In this document: piece by piece, positions 35,532 to 44,216 of the stretch
How positions within the stretch are numbered: position 1 is the first letter of the stretch
Layout: every line of letters begins with the position of its first letter
Origin: JACQFK01 sp036383955
GTDB lineage: Bacteria > Planctomycetota > MHYJ01 > JACPRB01
Direction of reading: 5' to 3'
Assembly: GCA_036383955.1 (NCBI GenBank)
Contig: DASVNH010000041.1
Span: 6,062 to 70,061, forward strand
DNA: 64,000 nucleotides
Notes under the pieces: model-generated
What the model saw: only the letters and a program-made list of their open reading frames with translations
Database searches by the model: none
What the model was told of the DNA's origin: nothing
Program-made: the position numbers and the translations under genes

Positions 35532-35575
35532 GCGTCGCGCCTCCGAAGAGAGACGATCCCCAGACCCGAAGTCAT

Positions 35576-35603
35576 TTGACACCCCCCTGTTCCGGGGTGT
35601 CAA
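35576..35603. promoter_or_regulatory. 10-bp perfect inverted repeat upstream of the small secreted gene
   Basis: TTGACACCCC (35576-35585) and GGGGTGTCAA (35594-35603) surround an 8-bp spacer. It lies between the stop of the 35670 gene and the start of the 35088 gene, with no T-run, so an operator is as likely as a terminator. Confidence 0.45.
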
Positions 35604-35669
35604 GCGATTTCGTGGGGCACCGTCTCCCCGCTATCCAGACGGGGGTCGAGCCCGAATTCCCGCGGAAAA

Positions 35670-36272
35670 TTACGGCGTGGAGCCTTTCAGGACGATGTCG
35701 TCCCAGAGGCCCGTGTCGTCGAAGGAGCCCACGCCGATCCGGCCCGAGGGGAAGGTGGCGTCTTTGGCCGTCTGGACCGGCTTTTCCAGGTCGTTCCAGT
35801 AGACCTCGATGTCCGCGCCCTTCCGGACCACCTTGAGCTTCACCCAGTCGTCCGTCCAGTTCGTGCCCTCGGTCGTCTTCGTGGAGATCTTCAGCCGGGG
35901 CGCTCCGTTCACGATGAAGATCTGGTTCGCGTGGTCGTCCGTCTTCTTGCCCAGGTGGGAATAGTAGAAGCGCCCCGGGTCCTGGTACCCGAAGACCACG
36001 CACATGTCCCGGTGCCCGTAGTCCTTCACCGTGCTCCGGCACTTCGCCTCCAGGACGAAGTCGCCGACCACGACGTCCTTCAGCAGCGCGAGGTTGAACG
36101 GGCTCCGGTGGGGAGGCTCGTACTTGCTCTTCGCGAACTGGCTCAGGCACTTGCCCGTCGGCCCGTCCTCCAGCCGCCAGGCCGCCGGGTCGGTCGGCGC
36201 CCAGCGCTCGAACCCCTTCTCGAAGTCTTCCCGGACGTCGACGGCCTGGAGCGCGAGCAGAAGGATCATCAT
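35670..36272 (-). CDS. Exported concanavalin-like (DUF1080/3-keto-glycoside hydrolase-like) protein
   Basis: The product is 200 residues with a miniature leader MMILLLALQA. The rest is a jelly-roll of the DUF1080/LamG type (VREDFEKGFERWAPTDPAAWRLEDGPTG, DFVLEAKCRSTVKDYGHRDMCVVFGYQDPGRFYYSHLGKK, WTDDWVKLKVVRKGADIEVYWND, GRIGVGSFDDTGLWDDIVLKG). Relatives in Planctomycetota bind or cleave glycosides, but catalytic residues are not evident. It lies between two related small secreted genes. Confidence 0.75.
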   Translation of the reverse strand: MMILLLALQAVDVREDFEKGFERWAPTDPAAWRLEDGPTGKCLSQFAKSKYEPPHRSPFNLALLKDVVVGDFVLEAKCRSTVKDYGHRDMCVVFGYQDPGRFYYSHLGKKTDDHANQIFIVNGAPRLKISTKTTEGTNWTDDWVKLKVVRKGADIEVYWNDLEKPVQTAKDATFPSGRIGVGSFDDTGLWDDIVLKGSTP

Positions 36273-36284
36273 GCGAAGAGTTTA

Positions 36285-36319
36285 GCGGCCCGACCCCGCC
36301 GATGACGGGATCGGGCCGC
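36285..36319 (-). terminator. Hairpin after the small secreted gene at 36328
   Basis: GCGGCCCGACCCCG (36285-36298) pairs with CGGGATCGGGCCGC (36306-36319), with one bulge-like mismatch. It directly follows the minus-strand stop at 36328. The T-tract is poor, so termination strength is uncertain. Confidence 0.55.
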
Positions 36320-36327
36320 GCGGATTC

Positions 36328-36741
36328 CTACGGATTGCGGTTGGGAGGGGTGGCGGGCGGCGGGCGAAGGGGATCGGATTCCTCCTTGGGGAGGGCTTCC
36401 ATCATCTCCTTCACGGTGAGGCCCGAGCCGCCCTTCGCGTGGTAGTCGACGCAGCGGAGGTCGGCGTCGATCGCACGGACGGTCCGCAGCGAGAAGCCCT
36501 TGCCCTGGTCCTCGACCTTGTACATGGCCAGGACCATCCGCTCCGGCCCCCGGGCGGGCTTGATCTTGGTCATGATCCAGAGGATGTCGTTCTTGTTGTC
36601 CGAGCTGCCTCCCGTCGCCAGGATCGTGGAGGCCTCGCCCGCGCCCGCTCCAGCCGCCGGTCCCGCCTGCGCCTGACTCGTGAGACACGCCCCGAGGACG
36701 CCCGCCGCCGCGCACAGCCCGATGACGATGCCCGCCTTCAT
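36328..36741 (-). CDS. Small exported protein, paralogue of the gene at 35088
   Basis: The product is 137 residues from the ATG at 36741, which follows AAAGGAGAG; the frame is open far upstream, but that is antisense to a real gene. The leader GLCAAAGVLGACLTSQAQA contains a possible lipobox (VLGAC) or a signal-peptidase I site after AQA. The body matches 35088 in order and spacing (NDILWIM, AMYKVEDQGKG, AIDADLRCVDY, LTVKEMMEAL). The C-terminus is Pro-rich. Function unknown. Confidence 0.75.
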   Translation of the reverse strand: MKAGIVIGLCAAAGVLGACLTSQAQAGPAAGAGAGEASTILATGGSSDNKNDILWIMTKIKPARGPERMVLAMYKVEDQGKGFSLRTVRAIDADLRCVDYHAKGGSGLTVKEMMEALPKEESDPLRPPPATPPNRNP

Positions 36742-36849
36742 AGGACTCTCCTTTCGAGCCCCGCTCCGAACGTGAGATTGGACGACGCCCAAAAGCTCAT
36801 GGGGGGCCATAAAAAATGACGGCGACGTCCCCGCGGCCCCCCGGGTTAA

Positions 36850-37458
36850 ATGGACGTGATGGCCCTCCTTCTCGCCCTGAGTCTCCAGGCCCCCAGCGTG
36901 GAGGAGATCCTCCGGGAGTTCGACGCCCAGGGCGCCGTCGAACCCGCCGACCTCGACGCCCTGCTGGACGCCCTGGAGCAGCTCGGCGCCTCCGCCCTCC
37001 TGCCCATCTCCGAGGCCCTCGCCGCCGACCTCCGGGACGGCATGGCCGCCGCCTCCGCCCCGGCCCTCATCGACGCGCTCGTCGGCCGCGGCACGCTCGA
37101 ACCGTTGCGGGCCGCCTTCCGCGACCCGAAGACGCCGGCCGCGGGACGGCTCGAGATCGCGCGGGCGCTCGACGACCTGGGGGACGACTCCTGGCGCGAG
37201 GAGACGCGGCGGATGTCGCGCGACGCCGGGCTCGACCCGGCCCTGCGTCTGCGCGCCGCGGCGTTGCTGGAGCTGGCGGAGGTCGTCGACGACCCGCGGG
37301 AAAGCGTGACGCCGGAGCCGGCGCGGCGGATGTCGACGCCCCGAAAGAAACCGGAGCGTCCCGCGCGCGAGCCGGGTACAATGGGCGCGGCCCTCTTCAT
37401 CGGAGGGTCGCTGCTGGTACTGGGAACGCTCCTGTGGACGCTCCGGCGAAAGGACTGA
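36850..37458 (+). CDS. Short HEAT-like protein with C-terminal membrane anchor
   Basis: The product is 202 residues. A brief leader (MDVMALLLALSLQA) is followed by HEAT-like helical repeats (about 20-145: LDALLDALEQLGASALLPISEAL, TLEPLRAAFRDPKTPAAGRLEIARALDDLGDDSW, LRLRAAALLELAEV), a basic linker, and a final membrane helix GAALFIGGSLLVLGTLLWTL ending RRKD. It is probably periplasmic and tail-anchored. It ends one base before the prfB start, so the two may be co-transcribed. No recognised function. Confidence 0.7.
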   Translation: MDVMALLLALSLQAPSVEEILREFDAQGAVEPADLDALLDALEQLGASALLPISEALAADLRDGMAAASAPALIDALVGRGTLEPLRAAFRDPKTPAAGRLEIARALDDLGDDSWREETRRMSRDAGLDPALRLRAAALLELAEVVDDPRESVTPEPARRMSTPRKKPERPAREPGTMGAALFIGGSLLVLGTLLWTLRRKD

Positions 37459-37459
37459 G

Positions 37460-38564
37460 ATGAAGGTCGACGTGGTCAAGGGTCTGCGCGATCTTCTGGT
37501 CCGCCTCGAGTCGTTCCGGGGCACGCTTTGACCTAGATTCCAAGAAAGCGCGCATCAAGGACATCGACGCGCGGATGTCCGGCACCGACTTCTGGGGCAA
37601 CCAGGAGGCCGCCCAGAAGATCGTCGCCGAGCTCAAATCCCTCAAGGGCGCCGTCGAAGGCTTCGGCGCGCTCCACCTCGAGCTCGAAGACGAGATCGGC
37701 CTGCTCGAGATGAGCGACGACGAGAAGGACCAGAGCCACATCAACGAGGTGGCCGCCAAGATCCCGGGCCTCGCGCGGCGCGTGGACGCCATCGAAGTGC
37801 AGGCCCTCTTCAACCGCAAGAACGACGATCGGGACGTCTTCTTCTCCATCCACCCGGGCGGCGGCGGCGTGGACGCGATGGACTGGGCGCAGATGCTGCA
37901 GCGGATGTACATGCGCTGGATGGAGCGCGCGGGCTACAAGGTGGAGGTCGTCGAGGAGCAGCCCGGCGAAGAGGCCGGGGTGAAGCGGGTGGTGCTCGAC
38001 GTCCGGGGCGACCACGCCTTCGGCTACCTCAAGAGCGAGCTCGGCCTGCACCGGCTGATCCGGATCTCGCCCTTCGACGCGAACGCGCGGCGCCAGACCT
38101 CGTTCGCGGCGGTGAACGTGACGCCGCAGTTCGACGACATCGACATCCAGATCAACGAGGCGGACCTGCGGGTCGACACGTACTCGGCGGGCGGCCCGGG
38201 CGGCCAGCACGTGAACAAGACGCAGAGCGCGGTGCGGCTGACGCACATCCCGACGGGCTTGGTGGCCGCCTGCCAGACCCAGCGCTCGCAGATCATGAAC
38301 CGCAAGCAGGCGATGAAAACGCTCGCCTCGCGGCTGCTGCAGGCCGAGGAGAACAAGCGCAACGCCGAGCTGAGCAAGCTGTACGGCGAGAAGGGCGAAA
38401 TCGCCTTCGGCGGCGGCCAGATCCGTTCCTACACGATGCAGCCCTACACCCTGGTGAAGGACGAACGCACCGGCCATCAGACCGGCAACGTCCAGGGCGT
38501 GCTCGACGGCGACCTCGACCCCTTCATCGAGGCGTTCCTGCGCTGGAAGGACCGGAAGTACTAG
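37460..38564 (+). CDS. prfB: Peptide chain release factor 2, expressed by programmed +1 frameshift
   Basis: RF2 recognises UGA and UAA stops. The zero frame from the ATG at 37460 gives 23 codons ending FRGTL followed by TGA. A +1 slip at CTT continues as DLDSKKARIKDIDARMSG and onward to 38564, giving about 367 residues (E. coli RF2 has 365). The tripeptide anticodon is SPF in RISPFD, and the peptidyl-hydrolysis loop is GGPGGQHVNKTQSAVRL. Only the frame after the slip holds the catalytic domain. This classical autoregulation makes the protein scarce when RF2 is abundant. Confidence 0.96.
37526..37532 (+). other. RF2 programmed frameshift site CTTTGAC
   Basis: CTT (37526-37528) is followed by in-frame TGA (37529-37531) and C. 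The upstream CGGGGC stands about where E. coli has its internal Shine-Dalgarno. The +1 frame resumes at GAC 37530, matching the conserved D of RF2. Confidence 0.95.
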
Positions 38565-38567
38565 GCC

Positions 38568-38669
38568 CAGGTACCGGGTACCAGGAACCAGGTACCGGGT
38601 GAACTTCCCCCCCTTGCCCCCCCCCGGGGGGCATGCCTGGTACCCGGTACCCGGTACCTGTTACCTGGC
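38568..38669. repeat. Heptamer-arm palindrome with C/G core (copy 2)
   Basis: The left arm is CAGGTAC, CGGGTAC, CAGGAAC, CAGGTAC, CGGGTGA. The core is C-rich then G-rich (38604-38634). The right arm is CCTGGTA, CCCGGTA, CCCGGTA, CCTGTTA, CCTGGCT. It separates prfB and potD, and its right edge contains the potD stop codon. Confidence 0.85.
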
Positions 38670-39674
38670 TTTGAGGGCGGCCCAGGACTTGTCGAGGAGC
38701 TTCTTCAGGTCCGGGGAGAGGGGCGGCAGGAGCGAGAGGCGCGCCTTCAGGTCCTCGCCCGGGAAGATCAGGGGATTGTCGAGGATCTCCTTCTTGATCA
38801 GCTTCTTCGCCGCCTCGTTCGGGTTGCCGAACCGCCGCTCGTTGGTGATCGCCGCCGAGACGTCCGGGCGCAGGAGGAAGTCGATGAACCGGTGCGCCAG
38901 GTCCGTTTGCTTCGCGCCCTTCGCGACGCAGAGGTTGTCGATCCAGAGCGTGCCGCCCTCCTTCGGGATCACGTAGGCGATCTTGCCGCCGAGCGCGTCG
39001 GCGGCCTGGAGGGCGTCGCCGCTGAAGGCCTGGGCGATCGCGACGTCCCCGTCGATGAGCTTGGCCTTCGGGTTCGAGTCCCAGACCTTGGGCTTCCAGC
39101 CGTCGAGACGCTTGGCGGCCTTCGCGAGGCCGTCGGACGTCCAGGGCGCTCCTTCCGCGCGGAGCGCCGCGGCGAAGACCTCGCGGGCGTCGTCGACGAG
39201 CCCGGCCTGGGACGTGAGCGCCGCGCTCCAGGAGTCCGGCGCGGGCTTGACCTTGTCGACGTGGTAGGCGATGCCGGTCGTGCCGGTCATGTAGGGCAGC
39301 GAGTACGCGTTTTTCGGGTCGAACGGCAGGCCCTTGTAGGCCGCGCCGATGTTCGCGGCGCCGGCGATCTTCGACAGGTCGAGCGGTTCGAGCAGGCCGT
39401 TCGCGATGAGGGCGGGAACGACCTCGTCGCTGGGAAAGACGACGTCGAAGCCGGAGCGGCCTCCCTCGAGGCGGGCGCGGAGCTTCTCGGACGATTCGAT
39501 GTAGTCGATCCGCACGACGCAGCCGGTCTCCTTCTCGAAGGCCGCGATCGTGCCGTCGGCGAAGTAGTCCGACCAGGTGAAGATCCGGAGCTCCGGCTTC
39601 GCGGGGCCGCAGCCTGTGGTGAGCGGAGTCGAACCACCGATGAGGCACAAGGCGAGGGCGAGCAGGCGTTTCAT
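38661..39674 (-). CDS. potD: Spermidine/putrescine ABC transporter substrate-binding lipoprotein
   Basis: The product is 337 residues. The leader ends STPLTTGC, a lipobox, so it is membrane-tethered. Family features are LRIFTWSDYFADGTIAAFEKETGCVVRIDYIESSEKL, FDVVFPSDEVVPALIANGLLEPLD, SLPYMTGTTGIAYHVDKV and the acidic polyamine site regions. The Asp/Trp residues that hold polyamine amines are likely in TWSDY and TLWIDNLCV. It is the last gene of potABCD, and its final codons and TAA lie in a heptamer palindrome arm. Confidence 0.9.
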   Translation of the reverse strand: MKRLLALALCLIGGSTPLTTGCGPAKPELRIFTWSDYFADGTIAAFEKETGCVVRIDYIESSEKLRARLEGGRSGFDVVFPSDEVVPALIANGLLEPLDLSKIAGAANIGAAYKGLPFDPKNAYSLPYMTGTTGIAYHVDKVKPAPDSWSAALTSQAGLVDDAREVFAAALRAEGAPWTSDGLAKAAKRLDGWKPKVWDSNPKAKLIDGDVAIAQAFSGDALQAADALGGKIAYVIPKEGGTLWIDNLCVAKGAKQTDLAHRFIDFLLRPDVSAAITNERRFGNPNEAAKKLIKKEILDNPLIFPGEDLKARLSLLPPLSPDLKKLLDKSWAALKAR

Positions 39675-40444
39675 CGACGTCCTCCGGTGAGCGGGGTCTT
39701 GGAGAGTTTAAGCGACGCGGCGATCGCCGCGAGCGAAACGGCGAGCAGGATCGTGGAGATGGCGTTGATCTCGGGGGTGACGCCGAAGCGGACCTTCGAA
39801 TAGACGAGGACGGGCAGGGTGGCGTTGCCGGCCCCGGAGGTGAAGTAGGTGATGACGAAGTCGTCGAAGGAGAGGGTGAAGGCGAGGAGGGCGCCGGAGA
39901 AGACGGCGGGCCGGATGGCGGGGAAGGTGACGCGCCAGAAGGCGGTCCAGGGCGTGCAGCCCAGGTCTCGGCCGGCGAGCTCGAGCGAGCGGTCGAGGCC
40001 CTCAAGGCGGGCGGAGACGACGAGGGCGACGTACGAGAGGTTGAACGTGGCGTGGGCGAGGGCGGCCGTGAGCACGCTCAGGGGCAGGCCCAGGGTGCGG
40101 AAGAGCGAGTAGACGGCGAAGGCGAGCACGATGTCGGGCACCGTCACGGGCAGCGAGACGAGCGCGACGTAGAGCTTTTTCCCGCGGAAACGCTCGCGCG
40201 CGGCGAGGGCCGCCAGGGTGCCGAGGATCGTGGCGAGGACCGTGGAGATCGACGAGAGCAGCAGCGTGTTGACGAGGGCGTCCCGGATGTCGTGCGCGAC
40301 CAGGAGCTTGCGGTACCAGTCCAGCGTGAAGCCCGCCCAGGCGGAGGAGGTCGAGGCGTTGAACGAGAACACGACCATGATCGCGATAGGGGCGTAGAGC
40401 CCCGCGAGGACGAGCGCGGTCCAGGCCCCGAGGAGCCGGTTCAC
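39671..40444 (-). CDS. potC: Polyamine ABC transporter permease PotC
   Basis: The product is 257 residues from GTG 40444, overlapping the potB stop (GTGA). Six membrane helices are visible. The coupling loop with the EAA motif (LELAGRDLGCTPWTAFWRVTFPAIRPAVFSG) contacts the ATPase, and LSFDDFVITYFTSG is typical of PotC (DDFVI). It forms the membrane channel with PotB. The potD ATG overlaps its stop region by four bases. Confidence 0.92.
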   Translation of the reverse strand: MNRLLGAWTALVLAGLYAPIAIMVVFSFNASTSSAWAGFTLDWYRKLLVAHDIRDALVNTLLLSSISTVLATILGTLAALAARERFRGKKLYVALVSLPVTVPDIVLAFAVYSLFRTLGLPLSVLTAALAHATFNLSYVALVVSARLEGLDRSLELAGRDLGCTPWTAFWRVTFPAIRPAVFSGALLAFTLSFDDFVITYFTSGAGNATLPVLVYSKVRFGVTPEINAISTILLAVSLAAIAASLKLSKTPLTGGRR

Positions 40445-41166
40445 GCGAGGCCCTCCGACGTCTTGAAGCGCGCGTAGAGGGCGGTGAGGCCGGCGGTGAA
40501 GAGCATGAGGACGAGGGTCAGCGCGGAGCCGGCCGCCGAGCGCGAGTCCTGGTTGAAGAGCAGGTTGATCTGGGTGCCCACGAGGGAGACCTGGGCGCCG
40601 CCGAGGAACTCGGGCAGCGCGAAGATCCCCATCACCGGGATGAAGACGAGCATGCAGCCGGCGGCGATGCCCGGCGCCGTCAGCGGCACCGTGACGCGCC
40701 AGAACGCGCCCCACGGCGAGGCCCCCAGGTCGCGGGCGGCCTCCAGCAGGCGCGGCGGGATCTTCTCCAGCGAGGTCACGAGCGGCAGGATCATGAAGGG
40801 CACGAAGCTCTGCACCAGGCCGATCACCACCGCCTCCCGCGTGTTGAGGATCTCCATCCGGCGGAAGACGAACATGAGCGCGTAGGTGCGGACCAGCAGG
40901 TTCGTCCAGAAGGGCAGGACCACCAGGAAGAGCAGGAAAGCCCGGGCTTTGGCGCCGCGCCCGGCGATGTAGAGCGCCGCCGGGTACGAGACGAGCAGGC
41001 AGAGCGCCGTGGAGAGGAAGGCGTAGCCGAACGAGCGCCCCAGCAGCGCCCAGGTCGCCGCCTGGCCGAGCGTCTCGAGGCCCTCGGACGAGAAGGCGGC
41101 CGAGGCCAGGATCGCCGTCGGCGCCACCAGGAAGACGACCAGCCACGCGATCGGGGGCCACTTCAT
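40441..41166 (-). CDS. potB: Polyamine ABC transporter permease PotB
   Basis: The product is 241 residues from the ATG at 41166, overlapping the potA stop (ATGA). Six helices are visible, with FWTNLLVRTYALMFVFRR, VPFMILPLVTSLEKIPPRLLEAARDLGASPWGAFWRVTVPLTAPGI (EAA loop) and PEFLGGAQVSLVGTQINLLF, all characteristic of PotB. It is slightly shorter than E. coli PotB (about 275) at the N-terminus. The frame is open across potA on the other reading, but the homology begins here. Confidence 0.92.
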   Translation of the reverse strand: MKWPPIAWLVVFLVAPTAILASAAFSSEGLETLGQAATWALLGRSFGYAFLSTALCLLVSYPAALYIAGRGAKARAFLLFLVVLPFWTNLLVRTYALMFVFRRMEILNTREAVVIGLVQSFVPFMILPLVTSLEKIPPRLLEAARDLGASPWGAFWRVTVPLTAPGIAAGCMLVFIPVMGIFALPEFLGGAQVSLVGTQINLLFNQDSRSAAGSALTLVLMLFTAGLTALYARFKTSEGLA

Positions 41167-42089
41167 CGGGGGAAGGTCCTGACGTCCTCCGCCTTCCACG
41201 AGACCCGCGTCTCCTGGCCCGGGCGGAGGTCGAAGTCCCCCTCGGCGATGATCCGTCGGCCGTCGGCCCGCAGGAGGACGTGGACGACCGCGCCCTGGTA
41301 GAGGATGTCTTCGACGACCGCCGGCCGGCCCTCGGCGCCGAGACGGATGTTCTCGGGGCGCACCATGCCTTCGTCGAAGAAGTTCGCGGTGCCGACGAAG
41401 CCCGCGACGAAGCGGGTGGCGGGCGTCTCGTAGATCGCGCGGGGGGAGCCGACCTGCTCGAGACGGCCCTGGTTCATGACGGCGATCCGGTCCGACATCG
41501 CGAGCGCCTCCTCCTGGTCGTGCGTGACGTGGAGGAAGGTCATGCCGAGCGAACGCTGGAGGCGGCGGAGCTCCTCCTGGAGCCCTTTGCGGAGCTTGAG
41601 GTCGAGCGCGCCGAGGGGCTCGTCGAGGAGGAGCACGCGGGGGCGGGGCGCGACGGCCCGGGCGATCGCGACGCGCTGCTGCTCGCCGCCCGAGAGGGTG
41701 CCGATCGCGCGGCGCTCGTAGCCCGCGAGGTTGACGAGGGCGAGGCATTCGGCGACGCGCGCGGCGCGGTCCTCGCCGTTCAGCCCGAACGCGACGTTGC
41801 CCGCGACGTCGAGGTGCGGGAACAGCGCGTAGTTCTGGAAGATCATGTTGCAGTCGCGGCGGTGCGGGGGGACGTCGCGCATGTCCGCGCCGCCCAGGAG
41901 CACCGCGCCGGCGTCGGCGGTCTCGAAACCCGCGATGACGCGCATGAGGGTGGACTTGCCGCAGCCGGAGGGGCCCAGGAGGGAGAAGAATTCGCCGCGG
42001 CGGATCTCGAGGGTCACGTCGTCGATGGCGCGCCGTCCGCCGAAAGTCTTGATCACGCCGCGCGCCGCGATGTCGAAGTCGTCGTTCAC
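41163..42089 (-). CDS. potA: Polyamine ABC transporter ATP-binding protein PotA
   Basis: The product is 308 residues. The ABC domain has Walker A GPSGCGKST, Q-loop FQNYALFPHLDV, signature LSGGEQQR, Walker B VLLLDEPLGALD and switch His in HVTHDQEEAL. After the GFVGTANFF element a TOBE-like C-terminal domain (about 235-308) is shortened relative to E. coli PotA (378). It energises PotBC import of putrescine or spermidine. It heads the four-gene potABCD run, and no regulator is visible upstream. Confidence 0.93.
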   Translation of the reverse strand: MNDDFDIAARGVIKTFGGRRAIDDVTLEIRRGEFFSLLGPSGCGKSTLMRVIAGFETADAGAVLLGGADMRDVPPHRRDCNMIFQNYALFPHLDVAGNVAFGLNGEDRAARVAECLALVNLAGYERRAIGTLSGGEQQRVAIARAVAPRPRVLLLDEPLGALDLKLRKGLQEELRRLQRSLGMTFLHVTHDQEEALAMSDRIAVMNQGRLEQVGSPRAIYETPATRFVAGFVGTANFFDEGMVRPENIRLGAEGRPAVVEDILYQGAVVHVLLRADGRRIIAEGDFDLRPGQETRVSWKAEDVRTFPR

Positions 42090-42159
42090 GCCTGTCGGTC
42101 ACCTCCTGGGTTCAACGGGATTCGTGATAGCACAACGGGGAGATGGACGCAAGGGGGGA

Positions 42160-42229
42160 GGTCCAGGAAACAGGTCCAGGTCCAGGAAGCGACGCTCACG
42201 TCGATGCCGGGTCCGTTTCCCGGACCTAC
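42160..42229. repeat. Possible relative of the heptamer palindromes (inverted repeat)
   Basis: GGTCCAGGAAACAGGTCC with a further AGGTCCAGGA (42160-42188) faces CGGGTCCGTTTCCCGGACC (42209-42227). The arms pair as a hairpin, but the unit period is 6 to 7 and there is no C/G-run core, so membership is weaker. It overlaps the stop of the gene at 42226. Confidence 0.5.
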
Positions 42230-44052
42230 TCGTCCTGCGCGGCCTGGTTCTGGAGGTGCTTGGGGATGGGCAGCGCGAGGACGAAGGTCTTCCATTCCTC
42301 TTCCATGGCCTTGAGGTCGACGCCGGCGAAGACCTTGTCGGTGGCTTTCTCGGAGTCGCCGCCGCCCTTGAGGGCCTCGAGCATGCGCTGGGGGATCGTG
42401 CTCCAGCCGGCCTTCTTGGCGGCGGGGCTGTTCAGCAGGAAGTAGTTGATCGCCCAGCCCTCGGCGTAGCAGAGGCTCGGGTTGCGGTAGTACTGGGCCT
42501 GGTCGTAGCGGATGATCTGCGCGATCGGCACGTGCTTGTTCGCCTTGACGGCGTCGTGGATGCGCTTGACCCGCCAGTCGTTGATCCCGATCGAGAACTT
42601 GCGCGGGCTCTTCTGCCAGTCGCCGCCGAAGAAGTAGTCGCCCAGCCCTTCGTTGATCCACGACGGCACGTAGACCCGGCGGTCCCGGCCCATCAGGTAG
42701 TACATGTACTGGTGGAAGCCCTCGTGGTAGAGGATCTTGAACGTGACCTCCTCCGGGGCCCGCTCCTCGGCGACGGTGAACTCCTCGCTCGACTCGTTCG
42801 ACTTCACCTTGTCGCCCTCGAACTTGTAGCAGACGATCTCCTCCTGGGAGGGGCTCCAGTAGGCGGCCGCCCCGTAGGCGCCGGAGTAGTACATGAAGTC
42901 GTCCTCGCGGTCGAAGACCTTCACGCGGCACTGGGGGATGCCCTTCTGCGAGGGGATGACCTGGCGGTAGAGCGCGAGGATCTGCTCGAGCTCCTCGCCG
43001 CAGCGCTTGGCGTATTCGGTCGACGTCCCGTACTCGATCAGGTAGCTGCCCTTCGACGAGCGCATCACGTTCCAGTCGGCGCAGAGCGCGCTGCGGTTGA
43101 GCAGCGTCGCCTTGCCCTGGCGCGTGGCCGCGTCGTAGATCCAGAACGTCTTGGCCGCCTGGTCGAAGACCTTCTGCGCGTGGGCGAAGTCGTCCGGGCT
43201 GACCGGCTTGTCGCTCGAGGACTTCCGCGTGGTGCGCTTGCCGTCCGGCCCGATCGTCGTGATCGTCATCGTGAAGTTGTCTTCGCCGCCCGCGCGCCAG
43301 ACGCCGCAGAGCGCGAGGCCGCGGCGCTCGCCGAAGTAGTAGTAGATGACCAGGCGGTCGCCGTCGTTGGTCGTGTAGGTCTTCTTCAGGCCCGCCATGC
43401 GGTTGCCCTGCCAGGGCGCCTTCGATTCCTCCTTGATGCCCTCGAAGCGCTCCCCGAGCTCCTTGAGGATCTGCGTCTCGAGGTAGTCGAGGCTGGTCGT
43501 CGCGTAGATCTTGTAAACCGCCATGTAGAGCTTGTCGAGGTAGGGCGAGGTGTAGCGCGTGACCCGCTCGGCCTTGCCCTTGTAGAACGTCTCGTCGTTG
43601 TCGAACTCGCCGAACCAGAGCGCCTGGGGCGGCACGCCCTTCCAGCCGTCGGGCGGCGCGAACTCGTAGCCGAACCACGAGTCCTGGTGCGCCCGCTTGT
43701 AGAGCGTCGTCTTGCCCAGCGCGCCCACCGCGAGCTTGAGGCCGATCTCGTTGATCCGCTCCGAGATCTTCTCCATCTTGTCGAAGTAGACCCGCGTCCC
43801 GCGGAACTTCGTCCGGAGGTCGCGCAGCTTCTGCTGCGCCTCCATCAGCTTGCCTTCTTTTTCGAGCTTCTCCGACTGGTCCCAGAGGTCCTGCGCCTTC
43901 TTCTCGCGCGCCTCCTGGTCCCCCTTGGGCGGCTTCGGCGGCTCCTGCGCGCAGAAAAGGAGCGGATCGCGCTCGGGCGCCGGAGGTCCGGCAACCGCCC
44001 AGGGCGCCAGCGCGGCGCAGATCAGGATCGCCTTGCCTACGGCGGACGTCAT
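42226..44052 (-). CDS. Exported DUF1570-like zinc metallopeptidase
   Basis: The product is 608 residues with a signal peptide (AILICAALAPWAVAGPP). Residues 55-110 are a coiled coil (REKKAQDLWDQSEKLEKEGKLMEAQQKLRDL). The C-terminal third has HEGFHQYMYYLMGR with HExxH near residue 435 and WINEGLGDYFFGG, where the Glu of NEG is the expected third zinc ligand, as in gluzincins and DUF1570 members. The middle region is beta-rich and unassigned. It is probably a periplasmic or secreted peptidase of unknown substrate. It is a single gene. Confidence 0.75.
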   Translation of the reverse strand: MTSAVGKAILICAALAPWAVAGPPAPERDPLLFCAQEPPKPPKGDQEAREKKAQDLWDQSEKLEKEGKLMEAQQKLRDLRTKFRGTRVYFDKMEKISERINEIGLKLAVGALGKTTLYKRAHQDSWFGYEFAPPDGWKGVPPQALWFGEFDNDETFYKGKAERVTRYTSPYLDKLYMAVYKIYATTSLDYLETQILKELGERFEGIKEESKAPWQGNRMAGLKKTYTTNDGDRLVIYYYFGERRGLALCGVWRAGGEDNFTMTITTIGPDGKRTTRKSSSDKPVSPDDFAHAQKVFDQAAKTFWIYDAATRQGKATLLNRSALCADWNVMRSSKGSYLIEYGTSTEYAKRCGEELEQILALYRQVIPSQKGIPQCRVKVFDREDDFMYYSGAYGAAAYWSPSQEEIVCYKFEGDKVKSNESSEEFTVAEERAPEEVTFKILYHEGFHQYMYYLMGRDRRVYVPSWINEGLGDYFFGGDWQKSPRKFSIGINDWRVKRIHDAVKANKHVPIAQIIRYDQAQYYRNPSLCYAEGWAINYFLLNSPAAKKAGWSTIPQRMLEALKGGGDSEKATDKVFAGVDLKAMEEEWKTFVLALPIPKHLQNQAAQDE

Positions 44053-44204
44053 CGGACTTCCTCCCCTAACCCATGTCTGATGTTCCAGGAGGATATATAC
44101 CGTCGCTCCCGGTTCATTTCAGGGGAAACCTGAAAAAGATTCTCCCCACGCCCCTCTTAGACGTAGAGACCCCCCCGGCGTTCACGGAAAATCGACGGCC
44201 GTCG

Positions 44205-44210
44205 TATAAT
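44205..44210 (+). promoter_or_regulatory. TATAAT -10 element for a leaderless M24 peptidase transcript
   Basis: TATAAT ends six bases before the ATG at 44217, with TTCACG 18 bases upstream as a possible -35. Transcription would start at about the start codon. No ribosome site precedes the ATG. Confidence 0.55.
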
Positions 44211-44216
44211 CTCGGG

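Noticed and set aside
36742..37524. Upstream extension of the small secreted gene at 36328
   Set aside because: It is antisense to the HEAT-like gene and prfB start; the ATG at 36741 has a signal sequence and ribosome site.
39067..39080. GGTTCGAGTCC, resembling a tRNA T-arm
   Set aside because: It lies inside potD codons and no cloverleaf or acceptor stem can be formed around it.
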